Below are positions 24,480-33,272 of a stretch of DNA of 50,408 nucleotides, piece after piece (position 1 is the stretch's first letter; the number at the start of each line of letters is the position of its first letter). Location of the stretch: positions 1-50,408 of the forward strand of contig NZ_SVFW01000028.1 of assembly GCF_015056685.1 (NCBI RefSeq). Reading direction: 5' to 3'. The notes under the pieces are model-generated. The model was not told where the DNA came from. It searched no databases and saw only the letters and a program-made list of their open reading frames with translations. Position numbers and translations under genes: made by a program. This stretch comes from Butyrivibrio sp. (GTDB lineage: Bacteria > Bacillota > Clostridia > Lachnospirales > Lachnospiraceae).

Positions 24480-27400
24480 TTATTTTTCATAAATCTGTAT
24501 ATCTAAGTCAACGTCCGTACTAATCCCCGCAACTCTCCCCTGATTAGAGTACTGCCAATACTCAAAATCATATGGTGTTTGTGGTTTTTCTGAGTAATAA
24601 TCAGAATACCAAATCTTGTAATCTCCCATTTTTTCCATATCAAAAACATATGCTTCCCAAAGCATATCTGTGTAAAGAGCAGCATTATACCCTAAATCAG
24701 AAATCCTATCACAAAAAGCCTTTGCATTCTTAGCAATTTGTTCATTTGAAATATTATCTGTTCTAGAGTCTTCTTTTGATATTTTTCCGGTATTATATAC
24801 AATCGGTAAATCTATCGTATACCCTGTCAAATTATCAACCACAAAATCTGCTTCCTCAATAGCTTCCTGTTCGGTGATAGCTTGCGAGAAAAAGTAAATC
24901 CCCACATCCAGTCCTTCTTCCTTTGCCCCTTCTATATTGTTAATAAACTCAGGATCCAAATTAATAACACCCTGGCTATACCCTCTATTACCAATACGTA
25001 TAAAGCAAAAATCTATCCCGTCGTTTTTTACAGCATGCCAATCTATAGTTCCTTGAAATTTTGATACATCTATTCCACAGCGTGACGAATACCTTTCGTC
25101 TTCATACTTTGCCCTACCATTTATAATTTCAAACCCCTCTTTATCATAAACACAGGGTTTAATCGAATTATTCAGCTCTACCTCGCGACTGTTTCCATAT
25201 CCATCGACAAATGTAAACGTCCCATTCTCTAGGATATCCTTTATTTCATTATTCTGTTTTCCAGTTTCTTCTTGTGCAACTGCCACCTCCGTTTTCTCTG
25301 TTTCATTATTCTGGACACTGTTCTGATTTTGTCCTCCACCCATCAACTTAAAAAGCAAAAAGAAAAAAGCAATTAAAGCAACAACAATAATTCCCCCAAG
25401 TATAGCATTTCTACTTTCATTGGAATCCTGCTGTCCTTTCCACTTTTCTTGTGGTTCCTCTTCCACAGTTTCCGGCTCTGCCAGCGTTGTAATAACTCCC
25501 ATATATTCACTATTATTCGAAAGTATTCTGTCAGCAGCACGGCTAATATATGTATTTTTCTGGCATATTCTTTTAAGCCGGTCATACGGTGCGCCCACAT
25601 ATGGATAAATCCATTCGATAATCTCAGTTAATGTATTTAATCCAGCGTCTGAAAAGTATTCATACGGATATCTTTCAAAACTGTCAAAAATATATTGCAT
25701 CCCTTCCCTTGAATATACCGTGTCTAATCCACGCTTTTGGTATACCCCCATCATAAGCTTTAGCATAGTTTCCTTGAGTCCTCTACTCTCGGACGACTTT
25801 TCTATATACATTTTTGCATAGTTCACACCATCTTCATTTGTCGTATCGGTCTGGTGCTGATATTCATCGAGAATATTAATAGCTGCCAGACTTACAGCTC
25901 CATATAAATCCCCTTTCTCCAAACGTAGCTTATTATATTTTATTGCTTTTTGAAGATCAAAAAATGACGTGTCTATTTTTTCATATATTTCAGCTAATCT
26001 CTTAATAGCATTTATGGATCCTTTATCTGCGAGACGTTCCATTTCTTCCAACGCATGCAGCGAATTCTTTTCTACTATTTGTTCACCATTTTCTTTAACT
26101 CCATCAAATTCAAAACACGACATATACCATCGTGCAGTTTCATTTTCAGGTTGTACGGCCAACACTTCTTTTAATAGCTTAATGCCCTCTACAAGATTCT
26201 GCTTACCTGAAATTTGCCCCGTAAAGTACATCTCAGCTAGGCAGCACCTACTAGTGTTATTATTTTGTTCAGCTCCTTTTCTATAGTAATATTCTGCCTT
26301 TTCATAATCAGGACTAACACCGCGGCCTCTTCTATATACTTCACCCAATAATGGATATGATAGTGTAAATCCTTCTTCAGCCAACTTTTTTGCGATGGAT
26401 ATCCCTTCGCTTGCAGATTTTCCAGGAATATATCCATCTATAATCATATTTGCCATGGCTAATAAAGCGTTGTTTTTGCCTGGTAGTTTTTTTTCACAAA
26501 CGTATGAAAAAAATGCATATGCTTTGACATAATCAACCTCGGCACCATTGATGCCTTGTGAATACGAGTTTGCGATCGCAAAAGCAGCATCTTCTTCACC
26601 TGCAGCATAGAGCTCAAGTAATTTGTTTATGTCTGTTTTTAATAACTCTTTTCTATGTGTACTTGCACTCTCACCATCTAAAGCTCTTAGAGATTTTTCT
26701 GCTTCCGGATTACCCAGTTTGTATGCTTCGCTAAAACAATCGCGCGCCTTCTCTAAGTTTCCTAATAATCTGTATGCAATGCCAAGCATTTGATATGTCA
26801 CATCATCCAAATAATCCGGGGCTTTTTTCAAAAAATCAATTCCTTTATTTAAATTGCTTTCGGCATCAATTCCCTTTTCTGCATAATGTACATGAATTGC
26901 TCCAAGTTCATAATATGCTCGTTCATACCCACCATTGACAGCTTCTTCAATGTATTTTCTTGCTTTATCGACATCTTCGCTAACTCCTTTTCCAGAAAGA
27001 TATAGCCTTCCCAGAAAGTAAGCCCCCTCAATTATTTCTAAGCCATAAGCTTTTTCATAGTATTCACGCGCCTTGTCATAATCTTGGGCTACTCCGGCAC
27101 CATCTTCATAAAGGTTCCCCAACAGTATATTAGAATAGTCTTCCGCCTCTACAGCTTTCTCCAGGCACTCCTTAGCTAAAACGTAGTTTTTTAGTTCTAT
27201 ATACGTATCTCCCAGATTAAAATACGCATGATCGTCTCCTAAGTCTATTGCCTCATTAAATAAGCTTATAGCCTTATTCAAGTCTTTTTCTACAAATTCA
27301 CCCCATTTATATAACAGCCCTAGTTTTTCTGCAGATCTGGCATCTCCCCACTCATGTCCATACTCATAACACTCTCGACAAATTGGCTCATTTTCGCTTC

Positions 27401-27671
27401 CAAATTCTCTATCACGATACATTTCACCCAAAAGATAAACTGCTCTAGCATTCCTCTGAATATGCAAAATTTTCTCAAAAAATTGTCTGGCAGCCATAGG
27501 ATCTGCTTTTTCGCCGTCAACCCCAAGACAACATCTGCTCCCCATTTCATAAAGAGCAATTAAATCCCCTTGTCTACATAAAGGTGCTAAATCTTCATGT
27601 GATAGATTCTCATATTTATTGTCATATTCAAGAACTATTTCATCCGTACTATCTTTCAAAAATTCGTACAT
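24480..27671 (-). CDS. Sel1-repeat membrane scaffold fused to an extracellular GH25-like domain
   Basis: A 1063-aa protein. Residues 30-640 hold many Sel1/TPR-like repeats. Residues 756-776 form a single TM helix, preceded by basic and followed by polar residues. Residues 864-1063 form a GH25 (Cpl-1/cellosyl-like lysozyme) domain starting C-G-I-D-V-S-K-F-Q-G. The solenoid would be cytoplasmic and the GH25 domain in the wall. The GH25 active site normally includes D-x-E in a strand written P-[IV]-x-[FY]-D-x-E; here the strand is L-P-I-V-Y-N-T-G at 955-962, so both acids are replaced (Asn960, Gly962). I therefore predict peptidoglycan binding without normal muramidase activity. It may anchor the machine to the wall. 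A GGGAG site precedes the ATG. Confidence 0.87.
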   Translation of the reverse strand: MYEFLKDSTDEIVLEYDNKYENLSHEDLAPLCRQGDLIALYEMGSRCCLGVDGEKADPMAARQFFEKILHIQRNARAVYLLGEMYRDREFGSENEPICRECYEYGHEWGDARSAEKLGLLYKWGEFVEKDLNKAISLFNEAIDLGDDHAYFNLGDTYIELKNYVLAKECLEKAVEAEDYSNILLGNLYEDGAGVAQDYDKAREYYEKAYGLEIIEGAYFLGRLYLSGKGVSEDVDKARKYIEEAVNGGYERAYYELGAIHVHYAEKGIDAESNLNKGIDFLKKAPDYLDDVTYQMLGIAYRLLGNLEKARDCFSEAYKLGNPEAEKSLRALDGESASTHRKELLKTDINKLLELYAAGEEDAAFAIANSYSQGINGAEVDYVKAYAFFSYVCEKKLPGKNNALLAMANMIIDGYIPGKSASEGISIAKKLAEEGFTLSYPLLGEVYRRGRGVSPDYEKAEYYYRKGAEQNNNTSRCCLAEMYFTGQISGKQNLVEGIKLLKEVLAVQPENETARWYMSCFEFDGVKENGEQIVEKNSLHALEEMERLADKGSINAIKRLAEIYEKIDTSFFDLQKAIKYNKLRLEKGDLYGAVSLAAINILDEYQHQTDTTNEDGVNYAKMYIEKSSESRGLKETMLKLMMGVYQKRGLDTVYSREGMQYIFDSFERYPYEYFSDAGLNTLTEIIEWIYPYVGAPYDRLKRICQKNTYISRAADRILSNNSEYMGVITTLAEPETVEEEPQEKWKGQQDSNESRNAILGGIIVVALIAFFFLLFKLMGGGQNQNSVQNNETEKTEVAVAQEETGKQNNEIKDILENGTFTFVDGYGNSREVELNNSIKPCVYDKEGFEIINGRAKYEDERYSSRCGIDVSKFQGTIDWHAVKNDGIDFCFIRIGNRGYSQGVINLDPEFINNIEGAKEEGLDVGIYFFSQAITEQEAIEEADFVVDNLTGYTIDLPIVYNTGKISKEDSRTDNISNEQIAKNAKAFCDRISDLGYNAALYTDMLWEAYVFDMEKMGDYKIWYSDYYSEKPQTPYDFEYWQYSNQGRVAGISTDVDLDIQIYEK

Positions 27672-27732
27672 AGCCAGTCTCCCGAGTATTATTCTTTTTG
27701 ATTATTTGAAATGAATATCTTTTCTAAATATC

Positions 27733-27765
27733 AAAAAAGCACAGCCATCTCATTATTGGCTATGC
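27733..27765 (-). terminator. Intrinsic terminator after the CFI-box gene
   Basis: On the minus strand GCATAGCCA and TGGCTGTGC pair (9 bp with one G-T) around a short loop, followed by TTTTTTGATA. It lies about 50 nt beyond the stop of the gene at 27815 and separates it from the Sel1-GH25 gene. Confidence 0.75.
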
Positions 27766-27814
27766 CTTACATCACATATGTCACAGCCATTAGGCTTTAT
27801 GTTTAACTAAATAA

Positions 27815-28285
27815 TTAAATTTTAGAGAGCTTATGAAGCATTAACATATATGAAATAATTGCTTCATCATTTTTTCCCATTTCTACCAATTCAACAATTT
27901 TCAAAACGGATTTATAGATAGATTCAAGAATTATTGCGGAATCCTCCGAATTCTTAATCTTCTCTACAATAAACGGTGCTTCCTCATAATAACCTTGCAC
28001 TATTTCATTCCCATAAGGTTGTTTGAGTATATATTGATCACGCAGTTTTCTCATAGTTTCGAGTTCATGACAGTCATCAGGCAATCCTTTATATTCACAA
28101 CAAGCTGTAGTCAAAAAGCAGCCCGAGCTGCCAGAACTATACGAATCACTCTTTTCATAGTGGCTGCATGTATCATCACTAAAATAATAGGACTTGTAAT
28201 AACTACAATATCCCTTCTCGTTTTCACCAGCATACTCATAATGAGTACAAGTACCACACGTGTTATCTCTAACCCAGTCGCCCAT
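27815..28285 (-). CDS. Cys-rich protein with a CFI-box C-terminal domain
   Basis: A 156-aa protein. The frame opens at 28315, but GGAGG lies 6 nt before the ATG at 28285 (M-G-D-W-V-R-D-N-T-C). The first 45 residues have C-G-T-C...C-S-Y-Y...C-S-H-Y, a likely zinc-binding unit. A Ser/Gly linker then leads to C-F-L-T-T-A-C-C-E-Y...L-E-T-M-R-K-L-R-D-Q-Y...G-Y-Y-E-E-A-P. This fits the CFI-box C-terminal domain (C-F-I-A-T-A...R-x-F-R-D...Y-Y...P), a short module of unknown function at the ends of many bacterial proteins. It is the second gene after the small 96-aa gene. Confidence 0.75.
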   Translation of the reverse strand: MGDWVRDNTCGTCTHYEYAGENEKGYCSYYKSYYFSDDTCSHYEKSDSYSSGSSGCFLTTACCEYKGLPDDCHELETMRKLRDQYILKQPYGNEIVQGYYEEAPFIVEKIKNSEDSAIILESIYKSVLKIVELVEMGKNDEAIISYMLMLHKLSKI

Positions 28286-28317
28286 TTTAACCTCCAAATA
28301 TCGCAATGCTCTCATGT

Positions 28318-28608
28318 TTAATGAGAGTTTCTAATAATCTCCTCAACCAAATCATGAGGATACTTGTCCCCTTGATACATGTATGACGTTTCTTCCGCAG
28401 CGGATAGAATTATCTTATAGCTATCAAAATCACCCTTGTTCCAATAAATCTGAGCAAGCGTCACTAACTCCTCTGACATGTTATTGAGTTCTTCAACCGA
28501 TGCTCTATTCCTAAATGCAGAAACAAAAGCCGCTGCAACATCACTTGCTCTAGTATTTGACTGTTTTGATGAACTTGATCTTCCAAATATTTTTTCTAAT
28601 AACCCCAT
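28318..28608 (-). CDS. Small helical protein of unknown function
   Basis: A 96-aa protein. I start it at the ATG at 28608 (M-G-L-L-E-K-I-F-G-R) because AAGGGTG lies 6 nt upstream; the frame is open 21 nt further. It has an amphipathic N-terminus, a Ser-rich stretch, then a helical part (L-N-N-M-S-E-E-L-V-T-L-A-Q-I-Y-W-N-K-G-D-F-D-S-Y-K), perhaps a single TPR-like pair. The stop lies 32 nt before the CFI-box start. I recognise no family. Confidence 0.6.
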   Translation of the reverse strand: MGLLEKIFGRSSSSKQSNTRASDVAAAFVSAFRNRASVEELNNMSEELVTLAQIYWNKGDFDSYKIILSAAEETSYMYQGDKYPHDLVEEIIRNSH

Positions 28609-28757
28609 ATGCTCACCCTTCTGACTCAAAAATCAAATCATTGTGCTTATACAGTTTTGCAAATTTACCTTGTACAGTATTCTAGATATATTTTATAACG
28701 TAATGCCGCGCCAATGCTACTCACTTGTTGCTCACAGTTAAAAAAAATCACTATCTA

Positions 28758-28931
28758 TCAATAGTTATCTGTTCCATCATATGATAAACAATTATATTTC
28801 ATCGCCATTTCAGAAAATAACTGAAATTCCGGTTCTAATTCCATGGGCATTTCAGGATCATGTATCCACCTTTCCTCCTCAACAGAATATGTTACATATT
28901 TTCTGATTTTCTCAGCAGGTATTACTATCAT
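28758..28931 (-). CDS. Very small protein of unknown function
   Basis: A 57-aa protein starting at an ATG 3 nt after GGAGGTGG; the frame is open to 28973 without a better start. Acidic (E-E-E-R-W-I-H-D-P-E-M-P-M-E-L-E-P-E). No family or membrane segment is seen. The strong ribosome site is the main evidence that it is real. It is the first minus-strand gene of the cassette, facing the plus-strand operon at 29112. Confidence 0.5.
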   Translation of the reverse strand: MIVIPAEKIRKYVTYSVEEERWIHDPEMPMELEPEFQLFSEMAMKYNCLSYDGTDNY

Positions 28932-29019
28932 TATCCACCTCCATTCTCTACGAGGCTTGATATTGGCACGCATTACATTTGCTATGAAATGTCTGCTGTT
29001 CTGCCTTAATTAAATACTA

Positions 29020-29028
29020 TGATATAAT
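29020..29028 (+). promoter_or_regulatory. Extended -10 promoter element for the plus-strand pair
   Basis: TGATATAAT matches an extended -10 (TGnTATAAT) about 85 nt before the ATG at 29112. The -35 region at the proper distance is poor, as is usual for extended -10 promoters. It is the only consensus-like element in the divergent intergenic space 28932-29111. Confidence 0.5.
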
Positions 29029-29111
29029 CGTAATGTATATTAAGCGTATAATCTGTATTATTATTCAAATATTTGTGTAATAAAAAATGTAACAAACGGA
29101 AAGGTAAGAAT

Positions 29112-30671
29112 ATGCCCAGAAAAAGTGAAACATTAGGTCTCATTGGTAAACTATATTATCTATTTCAAAAGAAATATCATTGTGTAAAAAACCAGGGTGA
29201 TTTCTTTGAAAAGCTTGTAAACGATAAGATAAATCCAATGGCTCATATCATTGAATACGACTACTTCACAAAGGGAATGAAAGACATCTTTGCAGATAGA
29301 TTGAGTTGCGATAATCAGGACAATCCAGATTTAACCCCACTAGGCCAGTGGAATTTAAAGTATAACATTCGCGAAAATATACTAAAAAACATTGGTACAA
29401 ATCATAAAATGGATCTGAACAATGATTTAATCGAAATTTTGACTAGCACTGAAGATTATGGCGACACAAACCAAAATAACGACAACACTTGCAAAATCAC
29501 AAAATCTTACTCAGATGATAAAGATGACCTAATCAATTACATCATCCGCCATGATGATTACCAGATTACATCCCTAGAATATCATATCTACTTACTCATT
29601 TATTTAGCTGTTTTCAAGCAGCTTCCTCGCAATTTTGAATTTGGCAATGACTATAAAGAACATTTAGAAGAATTCAATAATGAAGTCACTTGTAGATATG
29701 GCGTCACTTCAGATCCTGGAAGGCGCACTATTATATCTATGGCAATGCGTGATAAACCAAATTTGTTTGCTCTGTATGAATATGCCGACATGCTTTATTA
29801 TGGCGTTAGCAATGGACCTGATAGAAACATCAATAAGGCCTTTGATTGCTACAAGAGGCTTACTTCAAAAGAACTCACTAATCCTCTTGCATATTGGAGT
29901 CTTGCATATATTTATTTTAATTATCACCAGCCTGGTACTAGCCTCGAAAAATGTGAATCCATTCCTGAATTAGAGAAAATGAGTAGATTTGAACAAGTTG
30001 ATTATGCGACCACAGAAGCAATCAATTCTCTTAAAGCCGTCAAAAATCCTGCTGCTGCAAACATCCTTGGTAAGATACTACAAATAAGCGAGGAAGATCT
30101 TCCAAACATATCGATCATCAAAAACAGAATCAAGAAAATAACCGGAAAGAAAGATGCAACTGAGCTGTTTTTGGAAGCCGCAAATGCAGGTTACTCATAC
30201 GCATATGGTAACTTAGCCAAGATATACCAAAGAAAAATAACTAACGGTGATAGTTCTATTGACAATCTAAACAAATACCTAAAATATTTAAGCATGCAAG
30301 CAGAAACCCATGAACCCTGGGCATTAAATGCTTTAGGAAACTTTTACTACGAAGGTATGGTGGACAATGTATCTTACCCTGGATATGCCGATCCCGACCT
30401 CGCCAAAAAATACTATAAAGATGCTATTGAATCCTTTAAAGATATAAATAGTGGCTGGGCATACGCAAACCTTATAACAAAGTTTCCAGACAATTATCCA
30501 AGGACAAACAAAAACATAATTATAAATCATGTGTTAAAACTGGTTGAAACCAAAAACCAAAAAGCTATCAATATGGTTAAAGAAAAGCTTGCAGATGTTT
30601 ACGGTAAAAAATATGATCAGTCAGAATTGAATAGCCTTCTGTCAATTCTAAACTCAGTAGAGGACCTATAA
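29112..30671 (+). CDS. TPR/Sel1-like repeat protein
   Basis: A 519-aa soluble protein. The frame is open from a TTG at 29073, but AAAGG lies 7 nt before the ATG at 29112 (M-P-R-K-S-E-T-L-G). Residues 1-190 are unrecognised. From about residue 190 Sel1-like units appear (A-L-Y-E-Y-A-D-M-L-Y-Y-G, A-Y-G-N-L-A-K-I-Y, A-L-N-A-L-G-N-F-Y-Y-E-G). Its stop shares a base with the start of the next gene. It is on the opposite strand from the cassette but uses the same kind of scaffold, so it may belong to the same functional island. The partner enzyme is the serine hydrolase encoded next. Confidence 0.72.
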   Translation: MPRKSETLGLIGKLYYLFQKKYHCVKNQGDFFEKLVNDKINPMAHIIEYDYFTKGMKDIFADRLSCDNQDNPDLTPLGQWNLKYNIRENILKNIGTNHKMDLNNDLIEILTSTEDYGDTNQNNDNTCKITKSYSDDKDDLINYIIRHDDYQITSLEYHIYLLIYLAVFKQLPRNFEFGNDYKEHLEEFNNEVTCRYGVTSDPGRRTIISMAMRDKPNLFALYEYADMLYYGVSNGPDRNINKAFDCYKRLTSKELTNPLAYWSLAYIYFNYHQPGTSLEKCESIPELEKMSRFEQVDYATTEAINSLKAVKNPAAANILGKILQISEEDLPNISIIKNRIKKITGKKDATELFLEAANAGYSYAYGNLAKIYQRKITNGDSSIDNLNKYLKYLSMQAETHEPWALNALGNFYYEGMVDNVSYPGYADPDLAKKYYKDAIESFKDINSGWAYANLITKFPDNYPRTNKNIIINHVLKLVETKNQKAINMVKEKLADVYGKKYDQSELNSLLSILNSVEDL

Positions 30672-31756
30672 TGATAGAATCCATAAATAGCGAAGCAAAG
30701 AAAATTATAAATGAGGGATGGACTGATGGTATCGTCATCTCTTATGGGACGAGCACACACAAAGAAACAATATGCAACGGAGAAATCAGTGGAAACCCTC
30801 ACAGCAAAGTATCATCCAGTACCCTTTATGATATTGCCTCAGTCACGAAACTATTCTTTCTAATTATTGTAATGAATCTGATAGAAAGCGGAGTGTTAAG
30901 CTTAGATGCTCAGGTTGGCGATTATTCAAAAAGCTTCAAAAATATCGAGCGTCTAAGGCTTTATGAATTATTGAACTTTTCTGTTTCTCTATCAACAGAC
31001 AAACGCATAGATTCCTTCACATCACACGATGAAGCAATTCAGGCAATAAAAAACATTCATGTTATTGACAAACCATTAAAGTACAGTGATATGGGCGCTA
31101 TAGTAATGTCAGTTCTTATTGACGAAACTCTTTCCGACTCACTTTATGATTACTCAAAAAAACTATGGCATAAGAACAATCTAAACAATACGTTCTGGTG
31201 GAATGATTACAATAATTCACTTCATAGCAGAATTCAGTCTTACGATAATGAGCATATATTGTCTCCTAACGGGGTAATCGTTAAGCACCTACCCTTAGGA
31301 ACTGTGCATGACCCTAAATCCCAAATATTAAAAGTCTCTGGACACGCAGGTATTATTTCAACTCCAGAAGATATTTCCATATTCAGCCAAGCTATCCTTT
31401 CCAACTCCATAATATCCAGAAAGAGCTTAAATACGATCACATCACATAAGTATGATCTATGTATTCCACCACAGCGCTTAGGGCTCTTATGTTACAGGAA
31501 GGCATTTGATCAAAAGAACAGCGAAGTATCTTTTAGGCTAAGCGATAGCGCATTTGCCATTTCTGGATATACTGGAACTTATCTTGTAATTGATCCGGAA
31601 TCCGACATCTTTATAACTATCTGCTCAAACAGAATATATAATCGGTGTGCCAGTACACATAATAAAGAACAGTTATCCGTTTTTTGTACCAGCGACTACG
31701 TATATCGTAAGGATGTATTAGTCGATATTGTCTGTACAGAATTGATAAATAATTAG
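30671..31756 (+). CDS. Serine beta-lactamase-fold hydrolase (class C/PBP4-like), cytoplasmic
   Basis: A 361-aa member of the class C beta-lactamase/esterase/D-aminopeptidase superfamily. S-V-T-K at 57-60 is the SxxK nucleophile motif, Y-S-D at 138-140 is in the Y-x-N position (Tyr kept), and S-G-H-A-G at 223-227 is the HxG/KTG equivalent. All three catalytic elements are therefore present. There is no signal peptide, so it should act inside the cell, unlike true beta-lactamases or PBPs; small esters or peptides are likely substrates. Translationally coupled (TAATG) to the TPR/Sel1 gene. Confidence 0.85.
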   Translation: MIESINSEAKKIINEGWTDGIVISYGTSTHKETICNGEISGNPHSKVSSSTLYDIASVTKLFFLIIVMNLIESGVLSLDAQVGDYSKSFKNIERLRLYELLNFSVSLSTDKRIDSFTSHDEAIQAIKNIHVIDKPLKYSDMGAIVMSVLIDETLSDSLYDYSKKLWHKNNLNNTFWWNDYNNSLHSRIQSYDNEHILSPNGVIVKHLPLGTVHDPKSQILKVSGHAGIISTPEDISIFSQAILSNSIISRKSLNTITSHKYDLCIPPQRLGLLCYRKAFDQKNSEVSFRLSDSAFAISGYTGTYLVIDPESDIFITICSNRIYNRCASTHNKEQLSVFCTSDYVYRKDVLVDIVCTELINN

Positions 31757-31792
31757 CCCATACATTCATCCCGACACAAAACTACATAAAAG

Positions 31793-31925
31793 CTCACACA
31801 AGATTCGAACCCGTGGTCCCCACTACGATGCTCTCCCAACTGCAATAATGTCCCTTGATTCCGACACATTACCATCTGTAAGCACAAAAAGAGTCTCTGC
31901 ATAATCCAAAAACTCTGTAATACCG
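31793..31925 (-). pseudogene. Degraded region with a C-terminal gene scrap and a tRNA-like fragment
   Basis: On the minus strand a 34-codon reading ends V-G-R-A-S-stop and has a protein-like pattern (E-F-L-D-Y-A-E-T-L-F-V-L-T-D-G-N), which may be the end of a lost gene. Its tail overlaps AGTTGGGAGAGC, then after 20 nt GTTCGAATC, which look like the D-arm and T-loop of a tRNA; about 8 nt are missing between them and the acceptor arm does not pair. I regard the tRNA as a possible remnant only. Nothing else is seen between 31757 and 31929. Confidence 0.25.
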
Positions 31926-31929
31926 GTGA

Positions 31930-32151
31930 TCAGTTTGCTATCTCTTTTACAACTTCAAAGTGCTTGTTCCATCTCTGTTCAATTCCATTCCAGAAATAGG
32001 TAAGCTCGCCATTAGGATAAAGGCTGATGTAGCGGCTGGTAATCTCTGATGGATTATCCTTAGAATCATAGTACATCGCATCATCATGAGGACTCTGCTT
32101 CTCATATACAAACCCGTCAATAGTTATCCTTCGTGGGAACTCAGTTATCAT
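31930..32151 (-). CDS. Small protein of unknown function
   Basis: A 73-aa protein starting at the ATG at 32151, which has AAGGAGG 5 nt upstream (the frame itself opens at 32175). Beta-rich with many aromatic residues (G-F-V-Y-E-K, Y-I-S-L-Y-P-N-G-E-L-T-Y-F-W-N-G). No family is recognised. It is the last minus-strand gene of the replication module; a 102-bp gap separates it from the 114-aa gene. Confidence 0.5.
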   Translation of the reverse strand: MITEFPRRITIDGFVYEKQSPHDDAMYYDSKDNPSEITSRYISLYPNGELTYFWNGIEQRWNKHFEVVKEIAN

Positions 32152-32253
32152 CACTGCCTCCTTGGAATCTAACACCTTGATTGTCTGTCTCTACTTTATA
32201 TTGTACATTGGTTATGTACCTCATACAGCATATAGCGTTTAATATTTTATTTT

Positions 32254-32598
32254 TTATAATGAATCTGCCATCAATCCTAATTCCTCTATTATATTCTGTT
32301 CCTCCTCAGTTATCTCTGCTTCATCCCACTCCATAACAAAAGCAGCATAAGAAGCAAATGCCTGGAACATCTTCGGATCCGGGACTATCACATCAAGAAA
32401 CGCTTTTGCTCTATTGGCAGCTTTCTTGTTCATCTCCCTCATATCTTCTTGGGAAATCCCATACTTAGCATGGGCATCCTCAATTATTTCTCTAAACATG
32501 TAGTTTGCCAAAGCCTTTGGCCATACCTTTCGTAAATCAGGTTCTTTCGTAGCCACCATTTTCAATAGCATAAGATCAGAATTATCCTTCTTTTTCAT
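32254..32598 (-). CDS. Small helical protein of unknown function
   Basis: A 114-aa, mainly helical protein (A-N-R-A-K-A-F-L-D-V-I-V-P-D-P, E-I-T-E-E-E-Q-N-I-I-E-E-L). GGAGG lies 7 nt before the ATG at 32598; a GTG immediately before that ATG is the first codon of the open frame. No signal or TM segment. It belongs to the small accessory genes that follow rep. No family is recognised. Confidence 0.55.
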   Translation of the reverse strand: MKKKDNSDLMLLKMVATKEPDLRKVWPKALANYMFREIIEDAHAKYGISQEDMREMNKKAANRAKAFLDVIVPDPKMFQAFASYAAFVMEWDEAEITEEEQNIIEELGLMADSL

Positions 32599-32738
32599 CA
32601 CGAGACCTCCAAGTCTTTTATTATCAAGTATGCCAACACTAATGACTTAAATTTGGTTCAAGTTAGAAAATTTCTTTATAATTCCATGCTATCATTTTAA
32701 ACTTGCGTTTGGCGCAACTTTTGAAAATTTATAATATT

Positions 32739-33251
32739 TTATGCTGCCATTGGTTCCTGCCTCTTATGGCTAAGCTCATACAGTTCAAATGCAAGAGCCT
32801 CTGCCGCCTTGAAGTCCTTTATCTTCTGACCTCTAACCTGCCACAATCTGTATTTATCACAGTATATCCCCCAGCTATCATATCTCCCTTTCACCAGAGT
32901 AATGTAATTACCCTTGTATTTCTTGCTGTAAGTGCCCTTTGCCGGATTATATTTCCAGGGCTTTTTCAGATAATTCTTCTTTCGGAGAAGCTTGTTTTTC
33001 AAAGCATTTTCAGCCATTCTTGGATTCTCATAGTCGCCAGACATCTTCTCTGCACACACACATCCAACTCTCAGTTCCCTAAAATAATTGTCATGCCTCA
33101 TGATATGCACATATCGGATCCTCTCATTTCCGCACATTTCACACTGCTCATATTCAATTTCATCGCTGGACGATTCTCCATCCCCAACATCAATTACACC
33201 TTCACATTTCCAGCCTTTGTGTGGTACTCCCTTAACATCCCATAAATTCAT
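32739..33251 (-). CDS. Zinc-binding accessory protein typical of mobile elements
   Basis: A 170-aa basic protein. C-E-M-C-G...C-V-C at about 37-65 gives four cysteines for a zinc site, with R-Y-V-H-I-M-R-H between them. The C-terminal part is Lys/Tyr-rich. I have seen this kind of protein mainly beside Lachnospiraceae plasmid or ICE genes, with unknown function. GGAGATAACG precedes the ATG. It follows the small membrane protein gene by 21 bp. DNA or RNA binding is likely from the basic charge (inference). Confidence 0.6.
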   Translation of the reverse strand: MNLWDVKGVPHKGWKCEGVIDVGDGESSSDEIEYEQCEMCGNERIRYVHIMRHDNYFRELRVGCVCAEKMSGDYENPRMAENALKNKLLRKKNYLKKPWKYNPAKGTYSKKYKGNYITLVKGRYDSWGIYCDKYRLWQVRGQKIKDFKAAEALAFELYELSHKRQEPMAA

Positions 33252-33272
33252 CGTTATCTCCCCCTCTCTCTG

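Noticed and set aside
110..28931. Canonical type VII secretion system
   Set aside because: FtsK, FHA, kinase and AAA+ genes are present, but no EccB/D/E, EssA/B, EsaB or mycosin protease was found, and FtsK has no TM helices or fused FHA domain.
31793..31842. Functional tRNA gene
   Set aside because: D-arm-like and T-loop-like pieces are present, but the anticodon arm is short by about 8 nt and no acceptor stem forms.
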